20,405 nucleotides of DNA, taken from contig CAJNOQ010002541.1 in assembly GCA_905250885.1 (NCBI GenBank), positions 3,427 through 23,831 of the forward strand, written 5' to 3'. The translations under genes and the position numbers were made by a program. This DNA comes from Didymodactylos carnosus (taxonomy: Eukaryota; Rotifera; Eurotatoria; Philodinida; Philodinidae). The notes beneath the pieces are model-generated. The model was not told the DNA's origin. It did not search any database and saw only the letters and a list, made by a program, of their open reading frames with translations. Position 1 is the stretch's first letter, and each line of letters opens with the position of its first letter. Shown one piece after another: positions 1 through 9,000 of this stretch.

Positions 1-588
1 TTCCCAATATTGAACGTGTTCATCAACATTACCATCTGAGTCTTCCGAACGTTGAACTTGTTCATCAATATTACTATCTGACTTTTCCCAACCTTGAACT
101 TCTTCATCAACATTATCATCTGGGTCTTCCCAATATTGAACGTGTTCATCAACATTACCATCTGAGTCTTCCGAACGTTGAACTTGTTCATCAATATTAC
201 CATCTGACTTTTCCCAATATTGAACGTGTTCATCAACATTACCATCTGAGTCTTCCGAACGTTGAACTTGTTCATCAATATTACTATCTGACTTTTCCCA
301 ACCTTGAACTTCTTCATCAACATTATCATCTGGGTCTTCCCAATATTGAACGTGTTCATCAACATTACCATCTGAGTCTTCCGAACGTTGAACTTGTTCA
401 TCAATATTACTATCTGACTTTTCCCAATATTGAACGTGTTCATCAACATTACTATCTGAGTCTTCCGAACGTTGAACTTGTTCATCAACATTATCATCTG
501 AGTATTTCGAATCTTGAACTTGTTCCTCAACATTATCATCTGGGTCTTCCCAATATTGAACGCGTTCATCAACATTACCATCTAAGCC
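1..588 (-). repeat. 42-bp coding minisatellite with 210-bp higher-order period
   Basis: Fourteen head-to-tail 42-bp units start at 1, 43, 85 and so on to 547. Three unit types can be told apart by the residue pattern ending in YWE (A), RSE (B) and GWE (C). Their order along the plus strand is A-B-C-A-B, A-B-C-A-B, A-B'-C'-A', so five units form a 210-bp higher-order repeat. Units 1-5 and 6-10 are almost identical; the last units (463-588), next to the unique region, are the most diverged. The array continues beyond the left edge of the window. Confidence 0.9.
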
Positions 589-939
589 TTGCAAATGTTG
601 ATTGAGTTGACTTAACAGATCTGTATGTACACTTTTCAATTCGTCGAATGTTAATGTAAACTTGCGTATGTAATATGCAAACTTCTTAGGCTCTTTTAAA
701 TAAAACGATTTGTCTTGTGTGTGAAAACGTTTTAATTCGTTAATTGCAACTGTTTTATCAAAGACACATTCAATCGATTGCTTGAATTTATCTGATTCAA
801 ACTTTTGAAATTTTCTGATTGCTAGTGCTGTTATTATAACTTTTCGAAGCCGCAGAGGTTGTTTAGATGGTGGGCTTTGGTTTTTAGATTTGCAGTCTTT
901 TATTGTTTGTAATAATGTTTTACATGTTTCAGAAAACAT
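1..939 (-). CDS. Acidic 14-residue-repeat protein, 5' part (runs off window)
   Basis: The minus-strand frame is open from an ATG at 939-937 to the window edge, 313 codons without a stop. A TAA lies in the same frame at 948-946, which supports this start. Residues 1-117 are unique, basic and mildly hydrophobic (starting MFSETCKTLL), with no signal peptide, membrane segment or domain I recognise. From about residue 118 the protein is tandem 14-residue repeats of the type DSDGNVDEHVQYWE, strongly acidic with a conserved N-(V/I)-D-E-x-V-Q core. The 42-nt DNA period keeps the frame, so copy-number change does not break the protein. The 3' end lies outside the window. A TACTAAC-type branch site and CAG acceptor sit about 35 nt upstream of the ATG. 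I do not recognise a function; a flexible acidic binding or surface protein is possible. The coding call is strong, the role unknown. Confidence 0.75.
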   Translation of the reverse strand, partial: MFSETCKTLLQTIKDCKSKNQSPPSKQPLRLRKVIITALAIRKFQKFESDKFKQSIECVFDKTVAINELKRFHTQDKSFYLKEPKKFAYYIRKFTLTFDELKSVHTDLLSQLNQHLQGLDGNVDERVQYWEDPDDNVEEQVQDSKYSDDNVDEQVQRSEDSDSNVDEHVQYWEKSDSNIDEQVQRSEDSDGNVDEHVQYWEDPDDNVDEEVQGWEKSDSNIDEQVQRSEDSDGNVDEHVQYWEKSDGNIDEQVQRSEDSDGNVDEHVQYWEDPDDNVDEEVQGWEKSDSNIDEQVQRSEDSDGNVDEHVQYWE

Positions 940-971
940 GCCTTTTTAATATTTTGCTTATCTTATATTTT

Positions 972-987
972 CTGTTTAAAGTTAGTA
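972..987 (-). promoter_or_regulatory. Branch site and 3' splice acceptor before the repeat-protein gene
   Basis: On the minus strand a TACTAAC motif (987-981) is followed closely by TTTAAACAG (AG at 973-972), then about 33 nt to the ATG at 939. No paired donor is obvious just upstream, so this may be a 5'-UTR intron acceptor or a spliced-leader trans-splice acceptor. Confidence 0.4.
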
Positions 988-1686
988 ATTCGGAATGTTT
1001 ATAAAATCTAAAAACAAATAAGAGAAAACATTATAACCCGCAGGTGGGTAAACCAATTCGATCTGGATCAAAATCTTTTCAGGTACTCATCATATCCAAA
1101 ACGTACCTGAGACAGAATTTCGTGAGGATCAGCTCAGCATTTAGAGTATACAGTTGATACAAACGTACCCACAGACAGAGTTAGGAAACCATGAAAATCG
1201 AGCTCAAGATCGCTCCAAACATGTTTTTAGATCAAAATTTCAAGCTAAAATTTTTTCGTCAATTAAATACTTGTATGTTGGAGAAGTATATATGTTTGTT
1301 TCCCACAACCATCCAAAACACATCACGCAATCAATAAATATCATCCAATACTCCCACAACTATCCCTCTAAACTCAACCCCTTTCAATCTCTCCAAAGCA
1401 TCTCTATATCCACATCAATATAATCCTTCAATAATATTATATAAAACAACGAATATCAGAATCCCCAATCAATCCAAGATAGACTCAATTACGAAACAAT
1501 ATAGTCCAACAGAAGGGCTCTAAGAAAATCGATTTCCTTTCATAAACAGGATCAATTTGCTTTTTTAGCCGTCTAAACGTTTCTTCTATCTCCCAATCCT
1601 TTTACAAAAACAACGGCATATCCCGTGTTACCTGTTCATCGAACAATCGAATACATCTGCATCTCTTTCATTTCATAATATTCTCT
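988..1686. other. Gene-free AT-rich stretch
   Basis: No convincing gene is visible. An 89-codon plus-strand frame at 1154-1423 is low in complexity (rich in S, I, H, Q, N) and has no recognisable domain. Around 1020-1260 there are loosely repeated segments, such as AAACGTACC-containing blocks at about 1099 and 1161 and GATCAAAAT blocks near 1065 and 1230, which suggest an old, decayed repeat. Confidence 0.4.
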
Positions 1687-1694
1687 TATATAAA
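1687..1694 (+). promoter_or_regulatory. TATA box upstream of the HTH fragment
   Basis: TATATAAA followed by GGGC lies about 155 nt upstream of the ATG at 1850. It is on the right strand and in a plausible place for a promoter, with a 5'-UTR intron ending at the TTTTTCAG at 1839-1846. It fits the promoter of the transposase-like fragment that follows, but this is only a consensus match. Confidence 0.45.
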
Positions 1695-1849
1695 GGGCGA
1701 TCCAGAAGAAATAAATCACTTTGTATTTTGCTTTTAACTCCGCAGCCTTTTACTGCAGTGCGCTAACTTTTTAAAGAGTATTCGTCGTGAAATTTAACAA
1801 AATCATATGAAAAAATCTACATGTTAAAATCTGGTGTGTTTTTCAGATC

Positions 1850-1981
1850 ATGAAACGCAAAGACCTTCAAAATTTTGCACGTCGTAAACATAATTCAGGT
1901 GATCATCCACGAAAAGTATTTCGTGATTTAAATGGTTCATTAAGTCTTCGAACAATTCAGCCGTGGTGTAAAATGTTTTGA
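1850..1981 (+). pseudogene. Helix-turn-helix N-terminus of a transposase-like protein (truncated)
   Basis: An ATG directly after a TTTTTCAG|ATC splice acceptor opens a 43-residue frame that ends at TGA 1979-1981. It is rich in K and R at the start, then carries a GDHPRKVFRDLNG segment and SLSLRTIQPWCKMF, the look of the DNA-binding helix-turn-helix at the N-terminus of Tc1/mariner-like transposases (recognition helix SLRTIQxWCKM). The rest of a transposase does not follow: the frame stops and a terminal-inverted-repeat element begins at 2032, only 50 bp downstream. I take it as a broken 5' remnant. The family assignment is by motif resemblance only; a short host HTH peptide cannot be excluded. 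Confidence 0.45.
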
Positions 1982-2031
1982 TATAATATGTTTATACGTC
2001 GATTGGAGTTATATCGTACAGAGGTCTTCTA

Positions 2032-2097
2032 TTACGGGAATGGGTTTAGTTAGAGATTATTTATGAAATTTTTCATTTCTCATAATGATTGTTCGAG
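2032..2097 (+). repeat. Left terminal inverted repeat
   Basis: 66 bp, the reverse complement of 3559-3624 with one mismatch near the middle. The near-perfect match implies recent insertion or gene conversion between the ends. Confidence 0.85.
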
Positions 2098-2314
2098 TAG
2101 AATTTCTAAGTACATTTACGTTTAAAAAGCTGTTAGCGCAATCCCTGCGGGATTAAAACCGGTCTCCAGACCGGGTTTATCACACCCTCTGAAGAGTAAT
2201 TGATTTATGAGAGCGTACTTACTTAATTAATTGTTTAATTAATTAAAATATCTGTCACAGTCTGTGACGCTTTGTAATGGTGTTTGAAATCTATTGACCA
2301 TAGTAGGTGACACT

Positions 2315-2506
2315 CTACACTGTCCTTTGGCCTGTGTTGCCACGTCTGTGACAGTTTATAATGGCCTTTGATCTCTGTCTGTCACGGTCTGCGGTTCTGG
2401 GGAGTGGGTCCAAATTTCTATCCCTAAATACTTCAACGCTTTCTTCCAGATCGTGTTTGACAAAACTGATCTCAGCACCATTAACTAATTTTACAATGAC
2501 ACCAAT
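2315..2506 (-). other. Coding-like minus-strand fragment inside the TIR element
   Basis: A 63-codon open stretch ends at TAG 2317-2315. Its upstream part has natural protein character (VKLVNGAEISFVKHDLEE, then acidic and basic residues), while the downstream part is simple arginine-rich sequence read from the repeat. There is no ATG; a TAA lies just upstream, so it would need a splice acceptor such as ATTAG near 2487. I cannot name a family. It could be an exon of captured host sequence or a chance frame. Confidence 0.2.
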
Positions 2507-2628
2507 GAATTATCCAGATGACTGAATTATCACGTAGTGGCTTTGCTATATTGAACACGCCAATAACTATATTATTCGATTCTTTTTAAGTCAGGTTTAA
2601 AATGTGAGAGATTCGCTTCTGAATATGA

Positions 2629-2757
2629 ATGAGTTTGATAAATTTCTGTTTGTATCTCCAAAATAAAGATAATCAAGCTTTCGTTCCTCCTACAGCGACA
2701 TTGTACGAATTGATTCGTCGTATTATTTCGCTTCATCCAGGTAGACTTCACATGTAA
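2629..2757 (+). other. Short ORF (42 aa) inside the TIR element
   Basis: ATG 2629 to TAA 2755-2757. The second half (FVPPTATLYELIRRIISLH) looks more like real protein than the AT-rich background, but it is too short to assign. It may be the remnant of a gene carried by the element. Confidence 0.2.
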
Positions 2758-3182
2758 TTTGATGAAGAGACCAGAAAAACAGAAGATGCATTATTACCTT
2801 AGATATTTCTGTTTATATATTTTTTTTCTCCTTATGCCCTTTCCTTCTCTCGCATTTATAAATACTTACACTTCTCGTATTGTATTTGTTACAAGTCTGA
2901 CAATATAAGGTCAGACTTGCAGTTTATGGCTGGCTACAAAAGGAATTATCATTGGTGTTGAAACTTTTGAACCAAAAACGACAATCTTGAAAAAGTTCGA
3001 CTTTTGTCGAAAACTATTTTTAAAAAAAGAAAAAAGAAAAAACGCTGAGCAACCCAGGAACGGTTTCGACCTTGCTCATGGGTCTCTTCAGCTGGGTTAT
3101 GGTGTGAAACATAGTGAAAAAAATGAATGCACGTACTTACGTGTCATTGTTAGTGAAATAATAACAACTTATCTTGTTTTAA

Positions 3183-3365
3183 ATAAGAAGTTATGTTCTT
3201 CTTATTGAAGAAGAAGAAACTAAAGCACATTTCTCTATGGATAAAAAGAACTCGTGTTCTTCTATCCGAAAAAGACGAAAATAGAGCACATGTCTGTGTG
3301 TGTATATCGCTGTGAATAAGAAGGAGTTTTTTATTCCCCCTATCGAAAAAGAAGAAAAAAGATTA
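3183..3365 (+). repeat. Three diverged repeats of about 60-70 bp
   Basis: Three segments begin with AATAAGAAG or ATAAAAAGAA, pass through a TTCTTCTAT-like block and continue with purine runs and AGAGCACAT-type sequence, at about 3183, 3240 and 3315. Each contains a short imperfect hairpin (AATAAGAA...TTCTTATT in the first). They lie within the TIR element. Confidence 0.45.
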
Positions 3366-3558
3366 ATCTCACTCCGTCATCTTCTCTAAACTTCAAATAA
3401 AAATTAGGAAAGACCGAAGGGATGAAGGTAGAAATGTTCACGTTGTCTGGGTTTCTGTCAATCAGAAACGTAACCAGTCTATTATATTGAATACTCTGTT
3501 ATTTGATAGAAAGAGACAGATGAACGAGACATAAACAGCTTCTCTCTCGGAAATCCTC

Positions 3559-3624
3559 CTCGAACAATCATTATGAGAAATGAAGAATTTCATAAATAAT
3601 CTCTAACTAAACCCATTCCCGTAA
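3559..3624 (-). repeat. Right terminal inverted repeat
   Basis: Inverted partner of 2032-2097 with one mismatch. The outer end reads CCCGTAA, followed by AATGG in the flank. Confidence 0.85.
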
Positions 3625-4423
3625 AATGGCTGAGAACGAAAAATAAAATAAAATGAAATTTTGAATTTGTGATCCGAATTACCCCACAGGACTCTATTGC
3701 GGTGATCACGAATATCATATTTGATTCCAAATTTTATGTGCTAATAAGAAACCTTTTACCTTTTTTCTAATTGGAATCTATAAGCAAATACAAAATTCTT
3801 GATCTAAACCCTTCCTAAAATTATGTTTGAAGTACTTGAACGGTTTTGATGTAACCGCATTTTGTGTGCTCTATTAGAAGTTGTAAGAATCTGGAAAGGA
3901 TTTTGGGATAATTGGCTCGATACTGTGCTCGTTCGGATCCGAATGTTCAAGATAGTAACCGGAAAAGCTGAAAAACGTTTCTTTTCATTCATTCAAACTT
4001 CAATAGAACATAATATTCATGAATAGCACTCAGAAAGTTGAAAGGACTAATCCCAGGGAGGACTGAGAAAGTTCCAAAAAATATTTCATCTTAATATTAA
4101 ATTAAGGTTCGTAACTTAGCACTTATTAATAAAATTAAGTTTTTTTATTTAACACTTGATTCAGTGGAGATTAAGTATTAAGTGATCATTTTCACTCAAA
4201 CACCATTTAATTCCAACTTTATTCTCACGAAGAATGTAACCCTATATTGCGTTTCTTTAACAAATATAAAGAAATATTTATGTTTGTATAACGAAGAATA
4301 ACTGACGACTTTTGGTCATTACAGAAAAGGTAAATGAGAAAATAACAAAATAAAAAAAATATCGCAACTACTTTTCATTTCTACCCCGAGACTGGTCTGT
4401 ATAATTTTAAAAGGTCAACCGGG
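3625..4423. other. Gene-free AT-rich stretch
   Basis: No convincing gene. A 62-codon minus-strand frame (3992-3804) is serine/asparagine-rich without a recognisable domain. Several TTAAGT-type AT-rich segments lie around 4090-4200. Confidence 0.35.
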
Positions 4424-4608
4424 TAGTAATTTCTTTAGCTACTCAGGGGCTATTGGGGAGTAATTTCTACAACTTTTCGGGCCCTAATGGAGGGTAATCC
4501 ATATAAATTTTTAGGGTTTATCAAAGGATGTTTCCTATAACTTTTCGTGGCCTATTAGGAGCTACCCCTTGTAACTCGCTGCAGTCTTCTGGGGGTAGTC
4601 GTTATAAT
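4424..4608 (+). repeat. Degenerate tandem repeat, about 36-bp unit, five copies
   Basis: Successive blocks follow the pattern TAATTTCTATAACTTTTCGG then GGCCTATTGGGGAG, each copy with many substitutions (for example about 4426, 4460, 4495, 4528 and 4565). The shared elements are a pyrimidine/A block, ACTTTTCG and a G-rich end. It does not keep an open frame. Confidence 0.55.
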
Positions 4609-5280
4609 AGGTGACGGAGGTATTAGGCTTGCGATTGTAAAACTTATGAGGAAAGGTCGTCAGCTATTCAATGGATTTTGAGTCATAACTATGTCCATTA
4701 TGTAGATCCTAATGAGCTACGGATACACTGAAAAAAGTTCGAGCCACAACCTTGTTAGCGTCCGGACACTACATATTTACGCTGTTTTTTAGCCTCCATG
4801 TCATGGTCGGCTTCAAGAATACCAGAAAAACTTTGTTTTGAATTTTAAATTAAAATTTTTCACAGAAACAAGCCTCGTTGAGATTAGTTTACTGTGAAAG
4901 TTTGAGACATTTGTGTTGCCTGTGTTCTGAAATAAAAACATCACAACTTGCCGGTGTATTTGAGCGAAGTAAAAAACATCCTGCTATCATAGTCGTGCCT
5001 TAGGATAACACAAGTGAAAGACCTGTTTTGCAGAGCGTGCCCAAGTAAATGATCATAAATTATCTGAGAAGTTCTTAAATCAAGAGGGGGAAAACAACAC
5101 TACATGAGATTGTCCACCACACCTCACTACACATCCACTGCACCCCACTACACACTTACTACACTCCATTGCACATTTATTACATATAGTGAAAATTTTT
5201 AGAATTGACTAAGAGAGATTAATAGAGTATTTCTGGTCGACTATATCAATGCTAATGCTTTCTCATTTCATCTTTTTCTG
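4609..5280. other. Gene-free stretch with a C/A-rich minisatellite
   Basis: No gene is visible. At about 5111-5186 there is a degenerate C/A-rich run of CACTACAC and CACTGCAC blocks spaced about 16-18 bp apart. The remainder is ordinary AT-rich sequence. Confidence 0.4.
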
Positions 5281-5400
5281 TTATAATATTTTTCTAACAC
5301 TTAGACAAAATGATTTTTCAATTAATCGTAATAATTCTTGACCACTAGTATTGGATAAATCTATGTCATCATTATCAGCATTGCTATTGCTGACTGACAT
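5281..5400 (-). CDS. Possible small acidic protein or first exon
   Basis: The minus-strand ATG at 5400-5398 opens a 39-codon frame to TAA 5283-5281. The peptide starts MSVSNSNADNDDIDLSN and continues with an amphipathic GQELLRLIEKSFCLSV segment, an ordered-looking composition for so short a frame. It lies 296 bp downstream of the large coiled-coil gene on the same strand. A GTGTTAG donor-like site near its end means it could be a first exon, but I found no following exon. No family is recognised. Confidence 0.3.
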   Translation of the reverse strand: MSVSNSNADNDDIDLSNTSGQELLRLIEKSFCLSVRKIL

Positions 5401-5696
5401 GTTTTCAAATAAATTTAGAACAGAAACAAATTAGAAGATTTCAGAAAACTATCTCCAATATATTCTTCGACAAAATCATACTAAGAAAAAAGAATACAAC
5501 CACAATTCAAAACCAGAATTATTACGGGTCGTCTTGAAATCACTGTACAACAGACAGATGACTGAATCTTTTCAAGTGACGCAGAAGTGACTTGAAGAAT
5601 CCAAGTGTGTCTTTCAGTGAAACGTCTACTGACGAACTATCTCGTAATGGAATAACAAACAAAAGGAAACTTATATATTAAAAGCGTTATTTTCTA

Positions 5697-6002
5697 TCAA
5701 TATATACAAAATGTACCTTTTAACTGTTTGTTGTCTTCATTTGTTAGAGGACATTTGTCGCAAATAACATGTACAATATCGAAGTCAGACGATAAATTAA
5801 CGATTTCATTGAGATTACTATTAGTAAATGTATGATCATTAATACGTTGTTTTATTGATTCATGCTCATGGACATGCTGAATCATCATTGAATCAACCTT
5901 CGAGACAATAGAATTGTGGACGACTTTTGTATCAGAAATTTCCATAGTAATAGGAATTGTCTGAGTATTACTTTTAAGCACCGTAGTTGATTTACGCTTG
6001 AC
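5697..6002 (-). CDS. Terminal exon 12 of the coiled-coil gene
   Basis: It follows a TTTTATTTTCAAG acceptor (AG 6004-6003) in the frame set by exon 11 and runs 101 codons to TAA at 5699-5697. It contains KRKSTTVLKS, a His-rich IQHVHEHESIKQR segment and a final CDKCPLTNEDNK with two cysteines. A GTACAT donor inside the last codons (about 5716) would allow a further exon, but I found no convincing one, so I end the gene here. Confidence 0.65.
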   Translation of the reverse strand, partial: VKRKSTTVLKSNTQTIPITMEISDTKVVHNSIVSKVDSMMIQHVHEHESIKQRINDHTFTNSNLNEIVNLSSDFDIVHVICDKCPLTNEDNKQLKGTFCIY

Positions 6003-9000
6003 CTTGAAAATAAAAACGAAAATGATCAAAGGTTTATACAGAAAAATGACTACAGGATTTTATTAAACAAACCATTTTCTCTTTATTCTCTGGAACAATA
6101 GCTGATGATAACAATGATATTTGAATATCTTGTGTGAACCTGAAAATACGTTTGACAAGTAAACATTTGGCCTCATATGCTATTTTTCCTTCAATATCTT
6201 CAATAATATTTGTAAATATATCTCTTATGATTGTTATATCATCATAATGTTTTTCTTGTTCAACACTTATCTTTTCAACTTCTTCGATTGGACTAATCGT
6301 TATTTTCTCTTTTTCTTCTTTACGATCATCATCTTCCATTTCTGTTGTATATAAAATATCTATTTGAGTTGATAATCTATTATTTTGTGTTTGCAATTGT
6401 TGATTGACTATTTCTTTAGTAATGGAGGATTGAATCTTTTCATTTTCAATCAGAATTTCACTGTTTACAGTTTTGACTAACGTTGTTATCGAACTACGTG
6501 TTATGTCACAGTTTTTTGAGATAGTTTTTTGACTATCATACACTATTGTACTGGTATTGGAACTGTTGGAATCGGACTGAATTTTATCATTGTCGGAAAA
6601 AAAGCTTTGCATTCGAATTTGTTCATAGTTTGTTATTTCGTTATCAACAGCGCTTGAAAACTTAACAGAACTAAGTATTGGTCCATCAATTTCTTGATCA
6701 GTGATGTTCAATAATGGATCTTGCGTAATAACAGACGCCAGTTTTGTTTTTCTTTCACCGTCTCTCTTTCCACTATTTTCCTTCGATGTTTTGACTGTTT
6801 TCGGTTGTCTTTGGTCAATAAATGTGAACGCATCTTCGTCTTCAGTCTCATAGCCAGATAATAATTTTGAAAAACTTTTAGGTGCATTATTATCGATTAT
6901 TGGTGGTTGTACATATGTTACTGGTTGTTGATCGGCATCTATTCCATGAGTGTCAAAATCACCGAAAAAGTCGTTCATTAATGCTGACAGCTCTAGTGTT
7001 GCTGTTTCTTTTTTTTCTGGTTCTTCGTATTGCGATAAGGCGTTTTTTAATTCATTAATTAAATCGTCCGTTTCATCTTTTGTATGTCGTTTTCCTTTTG
7101 TTGGACGTTTTCGTCGTTTTTTTGTTTCCATTTGTTTCTGAGGAGATTTTTGCGACTTTGATTTGGATTGCATTGGCAGTTGCTGTTGTTGAGAAAGCTG
7201 AGTAGCCATGGTCGGTTGAACATCAATAAAATCGTCATTATTTTTCACATCGTTTTCGTCTTGATTATTTAACAAGGTCACACCTGATTTTATCTAAACA
7301 TGATGCAAGGTGAGTGTAATTATTGCGAACAACGTATGAATTCAGTTTCGATACATGTAGAGAAAGTCTAACGCTATTGTTGTAAGATGATTCACCTCTT
7401 CAAAGATTAAACAGAGAATAGCCGTGTTGTTTTACAGCAAACCTTCACTATAGTTCCAGTGTACAGAGGTGAGTGTAATGCATACCTGTTGTATCGGTTC
7501 TGTTGGTCTTAACGTAAATTCTCCTTCCATTTCCATAAAATCTAAAACAAAATCAATCTAAATCAGTATTACATAAAACTTTAAAAAACATAGCCTCAAA
7601 ACTTACCATCATCAATCGTGTGAGCTTTTAATATCGAACGAATATATAAAGATGTGGGAATGGCAATTTCTAAAACAAAAATGAACAGTTATTAAAACAA
7701 TATATGCTCACTTGCGAGAAATATGATCATACTTTTTGCGTGTAAAAAGTTCACTAAACGCCCTAGTGCCAGTTTCAATTCACGTATTGATTTCATCGAC
7801 ACTTTCAAAGCAGTTTCTAAAGAAAAAGAGTATTTCTGTTTAAATTCATAATACAGATAATTTGACGCCTAAAACTTACCAGTTTGATATGGGTCACTAG
7901 ATGACGAAAGTTGTGAGTGATTTTAAACTCTAGAAAAAAATAATCAAAAATCATTTTTTTAAAAGATATTTAGTCATTTTTGTTTAGACAAGCATACTTT
8001 GTGTTATTATACGAGCTTTGTTGTAGTTTGTAATTGAGTTTTGATTTTTCTTTTTTACAACGTTCTAACTCTTTTCTTAACTGTTCATTTGTTCCTTTCA
8101 ATGAATGATATTGGTCCTAAAAGAAAAATATAAGCGTACATGTAATCAAAGACAACTTATGAATGATTATAGTATAGTTAGTGAAAACTGCATTCATCGA
8201 ATAGGAAACAGTACAGTCAACTCTATTATATTTAGAGGCCATATCGTACAATCTGATAAGATGCGTTTAATCCACACTTGCAGTGACATTTATTTTCGAG
8301 TTTCTTATACATATTCGGATTCGCATCGTCGAGCTGATTATGAATATCGCTCTCCCAGTCTTAAAAATCCTTCCTGCAGCAACGACTAAAAATACTGAGA
8401 GGATCTCAAAAAATCTTTGGTATTGAAAAACTGAAATTTTTCCGTATTTTACTTACGATAACTTTTCCTTTTATATTTTCCTAATTCTGCATTCAAAACT
8501 GAACAGAAAATTAGTCTTATAAAAATTTTAGACGCAAACGTTGATTCACCAGTGTATATATCTCAACAGCGCTACACAATTTTGCAAACCTAACAGAGCG
8601 TTTCGTAGAAGTAGTAGAGTCAATATTTGCGCCTTGTTAGGTTCGATAGAAGCTAAGCTTCAAAACAACGAATCGCTTTTTGAAAAATTCCTTTTTCTCG
8701 CTGAGAAAGTTCATTTTTTCTAAATCAGAGGCGAAAAAGTCGGAATTCTGCTCGTAATTCTCAGTTTTTTCGATCAGAATTCAGCTTTTGACCAATAAAA
8801 TTATCATGATTGAAATCAGGATGAAAATTGGATCGACTGGTGTGTATTCTGAAATGTTTAGTTGAATTTCAGTTTTGGGTGAAAATCTGGATAATTTTTC
8901 AACCTGAAAATTCGAAAAACATTAAAGTAGTCGGATAGGATAGAAATACACATCAATCGACTCAGTTTTCAATCCTGATTCCGATCATGATAATTTTATT

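Larger units (their letters stand above)
2032..3624. mobile_element. 1.6-kb DNA transposon with 66-bp terminal inverted repeats
   Basis: The segments 2032-2097 and 3559-3624 are inverted copies of each other with one mismatch in 66 bp, outermost bases TTACGGGAATGGG. Similarity fades inward for about 15 bp more. The flanks (TA on the left, AA on the right) give no clear target-site duplication. The 1.46-kb interior has no intact transposase, only short coding-like traces (minus 2506-2315, plus 2629-2757), two partial 84-bp-offset repeats (2260-2292 and 2344-2377), an AT palindrome (about 2222-2248) and two small GC hairpins (2140-2175). This fits a non-autonomous DNA transposon; the superfamily is undetermined. 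Confidence 0.75.

Noticed and set aside
1154-1423. 89-codon plus-strand ORF
   Set aside because: Low-complexity composition, no domain, and no splice or promoter signals of its own.
2138-2176. Two adjacent GC hairpins as a tRNA or other RNA gene
   Set aside because: No cloverleaf, no A/B box arrangement and no acceptor stem; they are simply short inverted repeats in the TIR element.
5111-5186. C/A-rich run as telomeric repeat
   Set aside because: Units are irregular and not a telomere-type hexamer; it looks like a degraded minisatellite.
6950-7141. 63-codon plus-strand ORF
   Set aside because: Antisense shadow of the large exon of the coiled-coil gene; its F/S-rich content mirrors the K/E-rich exon.
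7923-7925. TAA as proof that the coiled-coil gene is a pseudogene
   Set aside because: An inner acceptor (CATCTAG) skips it and keeps the frame, and all other exons are intact, so the gene is kept as coding with the doubt recorded.
8105-8389. 94-codon plus-strand ORF
   Set aside because: Overlaps exon 6 of the coiled-coil gene antisense and then runs into the foldback element; no recognisable domain.
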